Source: Streptomyces ficellus (lineage in GTDB: Bacteria > Actinomycetota > Actinomycetes > Streptomycetales > Streptomycetaceae). Taken from it: a stretch of 64,000 nt of DNA. Numbering within the stretch: the first letter of the stretch is position 1; every line of letters starts with the position of its first letter. Position numbers and translations under genes: made by a program. The DNA is taken from positions 3,224,001 through 3,288,000 of the forward strand of contig NZ_CP034279.1 in assembly GCF_009739905.1 (NCBI RefSeq), written 5' to 3'. Below, one piece after another: positions 43,986 to 52,090 of the stretch. The notes beneath the pieces are model-generated. The model worked only from the letters and a program-made list of their open reading frames with translations. It did not search any database and had not been told where the DNA came from.

Positions 43986-44054
43986 TTCCCTCGTTCCGGT
44001 GGAAGAAAACGGTGAGAACCGCGAGGAAAGGATTCCGCCTGTAACGTCGCCGCC

Positions 44055-44714
44055 ATGACGATGACGCGCGTGAAGGACCGGGCGTCCTCCGCCCGGAACG
44101 GGAATCCAGAGTCTCCCGAGCCTGCCGAGCAGGACACCACCGTCGGCGCGGGCCGGGCGTTCGCGTGGATGCTGGTGATCACCGGCGCGGTGGGCCTGCT
44201 GGCGGCGTGGGTGATCACGCTGGACAAGTTCAAGCTGCTGGAGGACCCGAACTTCACCCCGGGCTGCAGTCTGAATCCGGTGGTCTCCTGCGGCAGCATC
44301 ATGAAGAGCGACCAGGCCGCCGTCTTCGGCTTCCCCAACCCGATGCTCGGCCTCGTCACCTACGGCATGGTCGTCGCCATCGGCGCCGGGCTCCTCGCCG
44401 GCGCCCGCCACCGCCGCTGGTTCTGGCTCGGCCTCAACGCCGGCACGCTCTTCGGCGTCGGTTTCTGCACCTGGCTCATGCAGCAGTCCCTGTACGAGAT
44501 CAACGCCCTGTGCCTCTGGTGCTGTTCCGCCTGGGTCGCCACGCTCGTCATGTTCTGGTACGTGACCTCGCACAACGTCCGCAAGGGACTCCTCCCCGCC
44601 CCGCGCGCGGTCCGCGGCTTCCTCGACGAGTTCACCTGGGTGCTCCCGGTCCTGCACACCGGGATCATCGGGATGCTGATCCTGACGCGCTGGTGGGACT
44701 TCTGGACCAGCTGA
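44055..44714 (+). CDS. Vitamin K epoxide reductase (VKOR) family protein
   Basis: 219 aa membrane protein with about five helices. The active-site CxxC is in NALCLWCCSAW; the partner loop cysteines are in PGCSLNPVVSCGSIM. Bacterial VKOR reoxidises DsbA-like proteins using quinone, driving disulphide formation outside the cell. That fits a surface region rich in cystine-containing chaplins and rodlins, though no co-regulation is visible. The cytoplasmic N-terminal ~35 residues are hydrophilic. Confidence 0.93.
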   Translation: MTMTRVKDRASSARNGNPESPEPAEQDTTVGAGRAFAWMLVITGAVGLLAAWVITLDKFKLLEDPNFTPGCSLNPVVSCGSIMKSDQAAVFGFPNPMLGLVTYGMVVAIGAGLLAGARHRRWFWLGLNAGTLFGVGFCTWLMQQSLYEINALCLWCCSAWVATLVMFWYVTSHNVRKGLLPAPRAVRGFLDEFTWVLPVLHTGIIGMLILTRWWDFWTS

Positions 44715-44862
44715 CCGGGCGCCTGTGTCCCAAAGGGGGCCTGCGGCCCGGTGAGTGACACCCCGTAAAGTCAAGATCAAACAAACTGCCTGGTCTGAGA
44801 CCGGTGTTCGCCGCCAAGATCGGCCACTGATGCAGGCATTCACGAAAACGGGGAGGCACAGA

Positions 44863-46092
44863 ATGCGTTTGTTGTTGTCGACGTTGGGATCGCGCGGGGA
44901 CGTGGAGCCGCTGGTGGCCCTCGCGGTGCAGCTTCGGGCACTCGGCGCGGAAGTCCGGGTCGCCGCGCCGCCGGACGAGGAGTTCGCCCAGCGGCTGGCC
45001 GGCGTGGGCGTACCGCTGGTCCCGGTCGGGCCTCCGATGCGCGCGATGATGGCCGGCACGGGAGGACCGTCGCCGGAAGACCTGCCCGCGCTCGCGGCCG
45101 GGGTGCTCGCCGCCCAGTTCGGCGTGGTCGGTGCGGCGGCCGAGGACTGCGACGTCCTGGTGGCGGCCGGCCTGATGCAGGTCGCCGCCCGGTCGGTGGC
45201 TGAGAAGCTCGGGATACGTTACGTGTACGCGAGCTACTGCCCGATCATGCTCCCTTCTCCGCACCATCCGCCGCTGACGCTGCCGGACCGGCCGTCCACG
45301 TCGGACGTGACCGAGAACCGCGAGCTGTGGGACCCTGACGGCAAGGGCTTCAACGAGCTGTTCGGCCAGGCCCTCAACGCCCAGCGGTTGGCTATCGGCC
45401 TGCCCCCGGTGGGCAACGTCCGCGACCACGTCATCACCGACACCCCGTGGATGGCCGCGGACCCGGTCCTGGCGCCGTGGTTGGAGCCGACGGACCTGGG
45501 CGTTACCCAGACCGGCGCGTGGCTCGTGCCGGACGACCGCCCGCTCCCGGCCGAGTTGCGGGCCTTCCTGGACGCCGGCACCCCGCCGGTGTTCGTCAGC
45601 TTCGGCAGCGGCCGCGCCCCCGAGGGCGCCGCCCGGGTGGCCATCGAGGCGATCCGCGCGCACGGCCACCGTGCCCTGATCGCCCGCGGCTGGGCCGACC
45701 TGGACCTGATCGACGACGGCGGCGACTGCTTCGTCGTCGGAGAGGCCAATCACCAGGCGCTGCTCACCCGGGTGTCCGCCGTGGTGCATCACGGTGGCGC
45801 GGGCACGACGACGGCAGCCGCCCGGGCCGGTGTGCCGCAAGTGGTGATCCCTCAGTCGGTTGACCAGCCGTACTGGGCCGCCCGGGTCGCCGACCTCGGC
45901 ATCGGCGCGGCGCACGCCGACCCGAACCCGACCACCGAGTCCCTGAAGGCCGCGCTCGCCACCGCGCTGGCCCCCGAGACCCGCGACCGTGCCACCGCCG
46001 TCGCCGGCACGATCCGTACCGACGGAGCGGCCGTGGCCGCCAAGCTCCTCCTCGACACGGCCACCCAGAACGGCCGCCCCGCCTCCGCGTGA
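44863..46092 (+). CDS. UGT/GT1-type glycosyltransferase
   Basis: 409 aa from ATG 44863, where GGGGAGG sets the start (an ATG at 44830 lacks one). GT-B fold with RLLLSTLGSRGDVEPLVALA at the N-terminus and the UGT donor signature VVHHGGAGTTTAAARAGVPQVVIPQSVDQPYW at the C-terminus (in parts). The family glycosylates small lipophilic acceptors such as macrolides, glycopeptides or sterols. No biosynthetic cluster is nearby, so a detoxification or resistance role is possible. It is the last host gene before the integrated element. Confidence 0.92.
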   Translation: MRLLLSTLGSRGDVEPLVALAVQLRALGAEVRVAAPPDEEFAQRLAGVGVPLVPVGPPMRAMMAGTGGPSPEDLPALAAGVLAAQFGVVGAAAEDCDVLVAAGLMQVAARSVAEKLGIRYVYASYCPIMLPSPHHPPLTLPDRPSTSDVTENRELWDPDGKGFNELFGQALNAQRLAIGLPPVGNVRDHVITDTPWMAADPVLAPWLEPTDLGVTQTGAWLVPDDRPLPAELRAFLDAGTPPVFVSFGSGRAPEGAARVAIEAIRAHGHRALIARGWADLDLIDDGGDCFVVGEANHQALLTRVSAVVHHGGAGTTTAAARAGVPQVVIPQSVDQPYWAARVADLGIGAAHADPNPTTESLKAALATALAPETRDRATAVAGTIRTDGAAVAAKLLLDTATQNGRPASA

Positions 46093-46139
46093 CGGCGGGG
46101 CCGGGGCCTGACCCCGGCCGGCCGACGCCAGTGAGAACC

Positions 46140-46174
46140 GTGTGGCCCCCTGGCTTTCCGTCAGGGGGCCACAC
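46140..46174 (+). terminator. Terminator after the UGT gene
   Basis: Perfect 13-bp stem, 46140-46152 with 46162-46174, 9-nt loop. Confidence 0.8.
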
Positions 46175-46246
46175 GGTCCGGTAGGGCCGGGGTCACGGCA
46201 TGACGGGCGGCGAGGCGGCGGATGGGGCAGTGCCCGGAGAGGAGAA

Positions 46247-46278
46247 AACCCGGTCCAGGAACGTTCCTGGACCGGGTT
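46247..46278 (-). terminator. Terminator of the disrupted tRNA-Thr gene
   Basis: A 32-bp perfect palindrome (46247-46262 with 46263-46278). On the minus strand it follows the tRNA CCA end by 5 bases and is followed by TTTTCTCC, the form of an intrinsic terminator for the tRNA. Confidence 0.85.
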
Positions 46279-46283
46279 CTCGA

Positions 46284-46328
46284 TGGAGCCGCCTTCGGGA
46301 TTCGAACCCGAGACCTACGCATTACGAG
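46284..46328 (-). other. attL: 3' half of tRNA-Thr(CGU)
   Basis: On the minus strand this is the tRNA from the anticodon loop (CTCGTAA, anticodon CGT) through the T-arm (GGTTCGAATCC) to the acceptor end and encoded CCA. The bases 5' of it (GGTAAA) cannot form the anticodon stem with TGCGT, and no D-arm is present. The tRNA is therefore cut here and the 5' half replaced by element DNA. The 45 bp are the minimal att core. Confidence 0.92.
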
Positions 46329-46572
46329 TTTACCGATCTTGGTCCGTGTGCATCCGCGGATGTCCGAGAGACGGGCTCCACGCCTGGTCAGAGTGGTTGT
46401 GGGGACTTCGATGGACGACCGTGGACACGTCCGGATTCAAGCGCGAATGAGACCGCAATTGAGACCGGCCCATCGAGCCGATGCCGCCCCAGAAGTTGTC
46501 TGATCGGTCGCTCCGCCAGCCCCGACTGCGGGCGGGGTGGAAAGCGAGCTGCCGCTAACCCATCATCACAGG

Positions 46573-47961
46573 ATGAGTGGACAGCCGGACCTGTTGCAGT
46601 TGCGGACTCTGATCGACCATGTGTTCTCGACGCGGGCCCGGGCCAGTGGCCATAAGGATCTGCCCGACCTGTGCGACCGGCTCGGCCTGCCGCAGCCACC
46701 ACCTCAAGAAGGCAACACCAAGGCACAACGCGCCGACGCAAGCCTTGCCGCCTGCCCCGACACGGACTTGCCCGCAGTGGCAGAAGCAATCCTGGCAGGC
46801 GAGGCGCTGACCGCGGACGAACGCAACGGCCTCCAGGACACGCTCTGGGCCGGCCGACCCCACATACCCATCCCCGCCCGCACGCGCCGTGAACTGGCCC
46901 AGGACCTCGACCTGAGCGACCACATCCGCTATGCCGACCGTTTCATGGCACTCCTGGACTCCGTATGGGTTCTCGAACATGACGTTTTCGGTGAGTGGCT
47001 CACCAACCAGCCCAGTCTGCGCAGCAACATCGAACGGCACTTCATCCGGTTTCCCGACGACTGGAGTACCGAGACCCTCTTTGAGGAGTTGGGGGCCTTC
47101 GAGGCGCCTCACCCCCGATTCGGCCAGTTCCTCGAACGCCTCGCCTCGTCCGCGTACCTACCCGACGAACCGGCCCAGCGCGCCTACGTCGAGACGGCCA
47201 ACCGTCACCTACAGCCCATAGGCGCGCAGCTGCGACACGAAGGAGACCAGGACGGCTACCCGCTGTTCCATCTCGTCGGGCACGGCCGCGGCACCGGGCG
47301 CCGCCCACGCAACCTCATCTTCGCCACCCTCGGCAAACCCGACATCAGGTTCACTAGCGCCCTCGACAACGACATTGAGATCGCCGAACGCGCCGACCAA
47401 GTCCTCGTCTACGACCGGCCCGTCGGCAAAGAGGGGCTGCGCTGGCACGAGCTGCGGGCCTGGTGGCAGGAAACCCGGCAGATTCCGCAGGACCAGGACG
47501 CGGGAAAAGCCCTATATGACCGTATGGAAGCCTGTCTACCGTCCAACTCGCCCGGCCAGCGGAACCTGTTCTGGCTGTACTACCGCATCCATCGGGATCA
47601 TCTGGACGACGCTCCTGCCCTGCTGCCCGAGATATGGATCCACTGGGACCCCAAGAGCGTCCGCGCTCGCGGCGACAACGCCCTGAAGAACCTGCGCATG
47701 GACTTCCTGATGCTGCTACCCGGCGGCCATCGCGTGGTCCTGGAAGTCGACGGGCTCCAGCACTACACCCGAAATCAGGGCACCGAACCGGACAGCGGCC
47801 GGTATGCGGCCACCATGGCTGGAGACCGCGAGCTGACGCTTCGCGGCTACGAGGTGTTCCGCTTCGGCCACGACGAGCTCCGTGACCGTGACCGTGCACA
47901 TCGTCTGCTCACGAGCTTCTTCCAGCAACTGCTCGACCGCTCACCGCAGCAGCGCATCTGA
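46573..47961 (+). CDS. AbiJ-NTD3-like protein with C-terminal PD-(D/E)XK nuclease domain (candidate phage defence)
   Basis: About 462 aa (ATG 46573; in-frame GTG 46537 would add 12 residues; neither has a good ribosome site). The N-terminal region (LRTLIDHVFSTRARASGHKDLPDLCDRLGLP) and the middle block NLIFATLGKPDIRFTSALDNDIEIAERADQVLVYDRP resemble proteins annotated AbiJ-NTD3. The C-terminus carries a nuclease core: MDFLMLL (Asp ~376), VVLEVDGLQHY (Glu/Asp ~390), then YAATMAGDRELTLRGYEVFRFGHDEL, as in Vsr/DUF559 folds. Probably an abortive-infection or restriction-type effector. First cargo gene next to attL, with its own promoter region. Confidence 0.68.
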   Translation: MSGQPDLLQLRTLIDHVFSTRARASGHKDLPDLCDRLGLPQPPPQEGNTKAQRADASLAACPDTDLPAVAEAILAGEALTADERNGLQDTLWAGRPHIPIPARTRRELAQDLDLSDHIRYADRFMALLDSVWVLEHDVFGEWLTNQPSLRSNIERHFIRFPDDWSTETLFEELGAFEAPHPRFGQFLERLASSAYLPDEPAQRAYVETANRHLQPIGAQLRHEGDQDGYPLFHLVGHGRGTGRRPRNLIFATLGKPDIRFTSALDNDIEIAERADQVLVYDRPVGKEGLRWHELRAWWQETRQIPQDQDAGKALYDRMEACLPSNSPGQRNLFWLYYRIHRDHLDDAPALLPEIWIHWDPKSVRARGDNALKNLRMDFLMLLPGGHRVVLEVDGLQHYTRNQGTEPDSGRYAATMAGDRELTLRGYEVFRFGHDELRDRDRAHRLLTSFFQQLLDRSPQQRI

Positions 47962-48079
47962 TCCCCGGCGTGGACTCACAGCCACTGCGGCGAACACTCG
48001 CACCGGCACCGGCTAAGACCTGAGCCCGAAAATGGCCGACTCGGAAGCACGGCGAGTTCGGACTGAGTAGCCTGAACCT

Positions 48080-49018
48080 GTGGAGAATACTCAATCGTCA
48101 CAAAGTGTCGCGCCAGGGGTTGTCCTTCCCGACGCCGACCCCATGCGACCGAGGCCCCTTGCCTGGGATACGTACTCGGATACGATGCTTGCAGATTGGT
48201 ACACACTACTCAGCCAGGATCCTGAAGAGGACGAGGTCCAGAGATTCCTTGAGCTGCATCCCGCAATGATTCCAGGGGGAAGCGGTGATATCGGTCCGGG
48301 CGGGCACCACGGGTCAGACGCAGGCGCGGTTTTTCGGCGCCCAAAGCTTACCGGTGAAGGCCGGACATTTGAACCCGACTTCATGTGGGTTACGAGATCA
48401 TCCGGCCTTATCACTCCCATTCTGATCGAAATCGAGAAACCGTCGAAGCGGTGGTTCCGGAAGGATGGGCGCCCCACTAGCGAGTTCGTGGAGGCGCACG
48501 ATCAGCTCAATGACTGGCGATCTTGGTTCTCTCGTGACGGGAACCAGGCGATCTTTCGCAATTCGTTCCTATTTTTGGATGACAAATACCTGAATCGACC
48601 GCTTGAGCCTCAGTATGTCTTGATCTACGGCCGTGAGTCGGAATTTAGCTTCGGGGGCGGCCACACAAACCCAGATGGAGTGCGCTACAAACGAGATCAG
48701 CAGCGAGCAAAAGACGAGTCGTTTATGACATTCGACGCTCTACGTCCACGTTTCGATCACTCAAACTCAATGACTCTCACCATGACGGCTCGGGGGCCCG
48801 AAGTTTACGCTTTCTCACCTTTGTATGGCACCAGTGCCTTTACCGGGCCGGAGGCCCTAGTCTTGGGCGACCCACAAGCGGCACTTGATCGGTCCGTCAT
48901 GATGACTGAAGAGCGTCGCAACTATCTCGCGAAGCGATGGGAGTATTGGCGGCAGTCTGAGCGGCATAAGAGGGGAAACCCTAACAGAATGAATTTCCGC
49001 CAGACGGGAGTTGAGTAG
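48080..49018 (+). CDS. Shedu-like (DUF4263) immune nuclease
   Basis: 312 aa from GTG 48080; ATG 48143 is an alternative start. The N-terminus (WYTLLSQDPEEDEVQRFLELHPAMIPGG) is the helical segment typical of Shedu/DUF4263 proteins. The PD-(D/E)XK core is EPDFMWVT (Asp100), LIEIEKPSKRWF (Glu117, Glu119, Lys120), then a Gln helix (FVEAHDQLNDWRSWF). Shedu proteins are single-gene anti-phage nucleases. Base composition is far lower in GC than the neighbours and codon use is mixed, so it arrived separately from the AICE backbone. Confidence 0.78.
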   Translation: MENTQSSQSVAPGVVLPDADPMRPRPLAWDTYSDTMLADWYTLLSQDPEEDEVQRFLELHPAMIPGGSGDIGPGGHHGSDAGAVFRRPKLTGEGRTFEPDFMWVTRSSGLITPILIEIEKPSKRWFRKDGRPTSEFVEAHDQLNDWRSWFSRDGNQAIFRNSFLFLDDKYLNRPLEPQYVLIYGRESEFSFGGGHTNPDGVRYKRDQQRAKDESFMTFDALRPRFDHSNSMTLTMTARGPEVYAFSPLYGTSAFTGPEALVLGDPQAALDRSVMMTEERRNYLAKRWEYWRQSERHKRGNPNRMNFRQTGVE

Positions 49019-49189
49019 ACCGAGAGGCCGAAGGTGTCATCGAGTCAGTAGAGGGTGCCGGGTGGTTCGTGGCGGACACCGGCGACCGTCGGCCGCTGAA
49101 GGGTGAATAGACCGGACTCGGGCTCGGCGAGCACGAGGCGCAGCGTGCGAGGCTAGTAGCCACGACGAGCGAATGGAGAGGGAGAGCGA

Positions 49190-49651
49190 GTGTCGCAGCA
49201 GGCCAACCCTCGGGGAACCTTCCTGAAGATTGCCGACGCGGTAAAACGGCAGATCGAGGACGACCCTGACATGACGGACCTCCCGTCACTGGCTGAGGTC
49301 ATGCGCGATCACAAGGTCTCACGCGGGGTCGCGCTCCGTGCGTTCGGTGTGCTGCGACAGGAAGGCGTAGCCGAACCGGCACCGGGCGAGCGGTGGCGCG
49401 TCCTGCGCTCGGGTGCACGAGTCGACCGGCGCCCGCTCGATGAGCGGATCGCCGACATCATCACGGCTGAGGGGCTCGAAGTAGGGGACGCCTTCCCGAG
49501 CGCTTCCGCGCTGGCCGACCGGTTCGGGGTCTCACGCCCCACGGTGACCAAGGCACTGGAGAAGTTGGAGACCGCCGGCGTGCTGGCGGGGGGCGGACAG
49601 GGCAAGGTGCGGACGGTCCGCGCCGTGCCGACGCGAGAGGAGCGTTCGTAG
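49190..49651 (+). CDS. GntR-family regulator with two winged-helix segments (KorSA-like)
   Basis: 153 aa from GTG 49190 (GGAGAGGGAG upstream). Two GntR-type HTH units in tandem: IADAVKRQIEDD...LAEVMRDHKVSRGVALRAFGVLRQEGV at the N-terminus, and IADIITAEGLEVGDAFPSASALADRFGVSRPTVTKALEKLE at the C-terminus (in parts). No ligand domain. KorSA of pSAM2 represses transfer and replication genes; this position matches. The 27-bp palindrome at 51611 is a candidate operator. One base separates it from the HD gene. Confidence 0.85.
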   Translation: MSQQANPRGTFLKIADAVKRQIEDDPDMTDLPSLAEVMRDHKVSRGVALRAFGVLRQEGVAEPAPGERWRVLRSGARVDRRPLDERIADIITAEGLEVGDAFPSASALADRFGVSRPTVTKALEKLETAGVLAGGGQGKVRTVRAVPTREERS

Positions 49652-49652
49652 C

Positions 49653-50219
49653 TTGCCGACGTTGACGGAGTGGGCCTATCCCCTGGCTGAGTCCTTGCTC
49701 GCTGAGCCGCTTCCGCGGCGCTGGAAGCACTGTCTCGGAGTAGCTGAGAGGGCGCGTACGATCGCGCTCGTTCTTGACCAGGACGCGGATCTACTGGAAG
49801 CCGCGGCGGTACTGCACGACATCGGTTACGCGCCCGACCTGGCCAAGACGGGCTTCCATCCGCTTGATGGGGCCCGATACCTCCGGGACGTGGCCAGCGC
49901 CGACGAACGGGTTATCAACTTGGTTGCTCACCATTCCTGCGCCTGGATGGAGGCGGAAGCTCGCGGCTTGCGCGAGGAGCTGGAGGGTGAGTTTCCCCGC
50001 GAGAGCGCACACCTCAATGACGCGCTGTGCTTCTGCGACATGAACACCACGCCGGACGGCACGCCCACGAATCCGATCGACCGGATCAACGAGATCGCGG
50101 GGCGGTACGGGCCGGACAGCCTGATTGGGACGTTCATCCGTCGCGCGGAACCCGAGATCCTGGCCTGCACGTCCCGTGTGCTCGAACGGGTCGCCGCGGC
50201 GAAGCGTCAACCGATGTAG
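49653..50219 (+). CDS. HD-domain phosphohydrolase-like protein
   Basis: 188 aa from TTG 49653, set by GAGAGGAG upstream. It has the HD signature: RWKHCLGVAERAR (His26), AAVLHDIGYAPDLAK (His55-Asp56), then LVAHHSCAW and a late Asp. Such proteins hydrolyse phosphate esters or nucleotides. HD genes often sit next to the GntR gene in AICEs; the substrate is unknown. Co-transcribed with the GntR gene, and its 3' end overlaps the convergent Nudix gene by 13 nt. Confidence 0.83.
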   Translation: MPTLTEWAYPLAESLLAEPLPRRWKHCLGVAERARTIALVLDQDADLLEAAAVLHDIGYAPDLAKTGFHPLDGARYLRDVASADERVINLVAHHSCAWMEAEARGLREELEGEFPRESAHLNDALCFCDMNTTPDGTPTNPIDRINEIAGRYGPDSLIGTFIRRAEPEILACTSRVLERVAAAKRQPM

Positions 50220-50680
50220 GGAGTCGTGCGCGTCCTGTCCATGGCGTGCTCGATCCGGAGTCGCATCGTGGGGTGCACGTCCAGCGTCGACAGGTCCGCA
50301 GGGTCGACCCAGCGGACCTGAGTCGTCTCGTTGCTCGTACGGAGTTCACCGCCGACCGGTCGGGCACGGAAGCAGATGCTGAACTGCTGACGCACCTCGC
50401 CGTCGTCGTACTGCATCACGTGCCCGGGGTCCGTGTAGAGCCCGGACAGGTCGACGACTTCCACCTTGATCCCGGTCTCTTCCCAGACCTCACGCAGGAC
50501 GGTGTCACTGATCGACTCGCCCACGTCGTGGCCGCCCCCGGGCAATGCCCAGCGCCCGTTGTCGGACCGCTGGATCACCAGCACCTGACCCGCGTCGTTC
50601 TGCACGAACGCGACGACAGACGGCACGACGGAGTTGGCCGGCGGGGCGTCGGGGTCGTGCAGGTAGTCAATGCGTCCCAT
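50207..50680 (-). CDS. Nudix hydrolase, candidate Pif-like conjugal immunity factor
   Basis: 157 aa. The Nudix box is intact: GGHDVGESISDTVLREVWEETGI fits Gx5Ex7REUxEExGU (quoted in parts: GGHDVGE, REVWEETGI). Start ATG 50680 lies 3 bp after the XRE gene stop, so the two form an operon. In pSAM2 the Nudix-containing Pif protein blocks redundant conjugation between element-bearing cells. Position in the regulatory block makes that role plausible here; it could instead be a nucleotide-pool hydrolase. Confidence 0.82.
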   Translation of the reverse strand: MGRIDYLHDPDAPPANSVVPSVVAFVQNDAGQVLVIQRSDNGRWALPGGGHDVGESISDTVLREVWEETGIKVEVVDLSGLYTDPGHVMQYDDGEVRQQFSICFRARPVGGELRTSNETTQVRWVDPADLSTLDVHPTMRLRIEHAMDRTRTTPYIG

Positions 50681-50682
50681 GC

Positions 50683-51441
50683 TCAGGCTCCTGTGATGTC
50701 GTGGTCCGTGACCTGGCGGGCGCCTCCCCAGGTCTGTTCGATGCTATTCGCATAGGTGTCGAACAGGCCGCCGCCTGGCATGCGCCGCAGGTGGAAGACG
50801 GGCGCCATGTAGGCGCCGATGCCGTACACGTGGGGGTTGACGAGCATCTCGTCATCGGACCGGTAGATGGAGTTGTAGAGCGTGGTCGCGTGGAGCCGGA
50901 AGCCGATTTCAGGGTGGCTCGCCATGAGGGGCTGATAGTTCACCAGCGCGTTCCGGATCTTGCCATCCATGATCCGGTGCCCCTCATCTGTGCCGCGCTG
51001 CCGGACGGCTTCGGACTCTGGGTCCCCGAGCAGGATCCGCACCTGCGTAGACCCCTTCACCTTCTTCTTCAGAAGCTCGTGGAACAACGGATCTTCAGAC
51101 AGGAAGAGCCCGGAGTAGACGAGAACGTCTAGGTTGCTCTCGGCTCGCGCGTAGAGCTCACGCCAGAGACCGGGCGGCACCGTGTGCCGATGCGGGTAGA
51201 CAGCAACGATCTCGGCTTTGGTCAGGTCCGTAGCGCTGTCGACAGCCCGGCTGTCGTCCCACAGCGTCGTCACGTCGACGTTCAACGCCGCCGCGGTCGC
51301 GTACTGGTGACGCCGGTACGGCACTTTCCCCTGCGTGATCCAGCGTTCGACGGTCTTCGGGATGACGCCGATCTCTTCGGCGAGGCTCTGCACGGTCATG
51401 CCGCGGGCGAGGAGGGCGGACCGTAGACGCTCGTTCGACAT
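50683..51441 (-). CDS. XRE-type regulator fused to a PLD-like domain
   Basis: 252 aa from ATG 51441 (GGGGG six bases upstream; GTG 51447 also possible). HTH at the N-terminus: LRSALLARGMTVQSLAEEIG then PKTVERWITQGKVPYRRHQ. The C-terminal ~180 residues (LDVLVYSGLFLSEDPLFHELLKKK... RLHATTLYNSIYRSDDEMLVNPHVYG) resemble a phospholipase D-like fold, but no complete HxK(x4)D motif is visible. It is probably a sensor domain rather than an enzyme. Upstream 10-bp direct repeats may be its operator. Operon with the Nudix gene. Confidence 0.8.
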   Translation of the reverse strand: MSNERLRSALLARGMTVQSLAEEIGVIPKTVERWITQGKVPYRRHQYATAAALNVDVTTLWDDSRAVDSATDLTKAEIVAVYPHRHTVPPGLWRELYARAESNLDVLVYSGLFLSEDPLFHELLKKKVKGSTQVRILLGDPESEAVRQRGTDEGHRIMDGKIRNALVNYQPLMASHPEIGFRLHATTLYNSIYRSDDEMLVNPHVYGIGAYMAPVFHLRRMPGGGLFDTYANSIEQTWGGARQVTDHDITGA

Positions 51442-51452
51442 CTGCACCCCCG

Positions 51453-51472
51453 TAGGGACTTCTAGGGACTTC
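51453..51472 (-). promoter_or_regulatory. Tandem 10-bp direct repeats upstream of the XRE/PLD gene
   Basis: Two perfect adjacent copies of TAGGGACTTC (51453-51462 and 51463-51472), 12 bp from the start codon. One helical turn apart, so a dimeric regulator could bind one face; autoregulation is the simplest reading. Confidence 0.6.
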
Positions 51473-51610
51473 TTGACCGTAGCCAGAAGACCCGGGGCTG
51501 TCTACGTGCGGGGTAACCAACTCCCCCGACCTGCCGCGATTCTGAATGTGCGCCAAGAAGTTCCGGCGCGAAGACCAGGAGGTTCCGTCGACGTACTTGA
51601 CGAGCCCTCA

Positions 51611-51637
51611 TGCAGTACCTGTAAAACAGGTACTGCA
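51611..51637. promoter_or_regulatory. 27-bp perfect palindrome, candidate KorSA/GntR operator
   Basis: Arms TGCAGTACCTGT and ACAGGTACTGCA around AAA. It lies in the 649-bp control region between the regulatory block and the transfer operon. No T-run follows, so an operator is likelier than a terminator. Confidence 0.65.
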
Positions 51638-51845
51638 ACGACCGGGCACAGCACCTCGGTCGGAAGGCGGCTTCATGCCGCATGCGCAGAAGGCGGGGAC
51701 GCTGCAATCCCGCTGAAGGCCAGGGGACAGGGCTTCGGCCCGACTGGCGAGGTGGCCCGGTGACCGCGAGCAACGGCCGGAGGGTGGGGACATAGGTCCC
51801 CCTTGCAGTGCTTCATCCCCGTTGTTCGACACCAAGGAGGCTCCG

Positions 51846-51917
51846 ATGCTCCGACGAAGACTTCAGGTGCCGCCGCCGCTGGACCGGCGAGGCGGCCGCG
51901 CCCACCGCGTCATCTGA
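51846..51917 (+). CDS. Possible 23-aa leader peptide
   Basis: ATG 51846 has the near-perfect ribosome site AAGGAGG (51834-51840) five bases upstream, the strongest in this region. It encodes 23 residues (MLRRRLQVPPPLDRRGGRAH then RVI), Arg/Pro-rich, ending 105 bp before a strong hairpin and the transfer operon. Pro and Arg runs can stall ribosomes, so a translational attenuator is possible. No homology can be judged at this length. Confidence 0.4.
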   Translation: MLRRRLQVPPPLDRRGGRAHRVI

Positions 51918-52022
51918 CCCCCGCAGTCGCATTGCTGCGGCCGGTTGCCTCCCCAACCCGTCCGGCACGCTGGCCGTACGGGCTGGGCTGAGGGGAGCCG
52001 GATTGTCCGACTTCAACGGCGT

Positions 52023-52052
52023 GCGCCCCCGGTGCTGGAACACCGGGGGCGC
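52023..52052 (+). terminator. Hairpin ahead of the transfer operon (terminator or attenuator)
   Basis: Perfect 12-bp stem, 52023-52034 with 52041-52052, 6-nt loop, 38 bp upstream of the first transfer-operon gene and downstream of the possible leader peptide. Confidence 0.7.
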
Positions 52053-52090
52053 TGTTCGGGCCGTTTCACCTGCTAGGGAGACCACGACCC

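Noticed and set aside
44863..46092. Macrolide-inactivating glycosyltransferase resistance gene
   Set aside because: The UGT fold is clear but acceptor specificity cannot be read from sequence, and no macrolide cluster is present.
46284..46328. Complete tRNA gene
   Set aside because: Only the 3' half is present; the D-arm, anticodon-stem 5' strand and acceptor 5' strand are missing.
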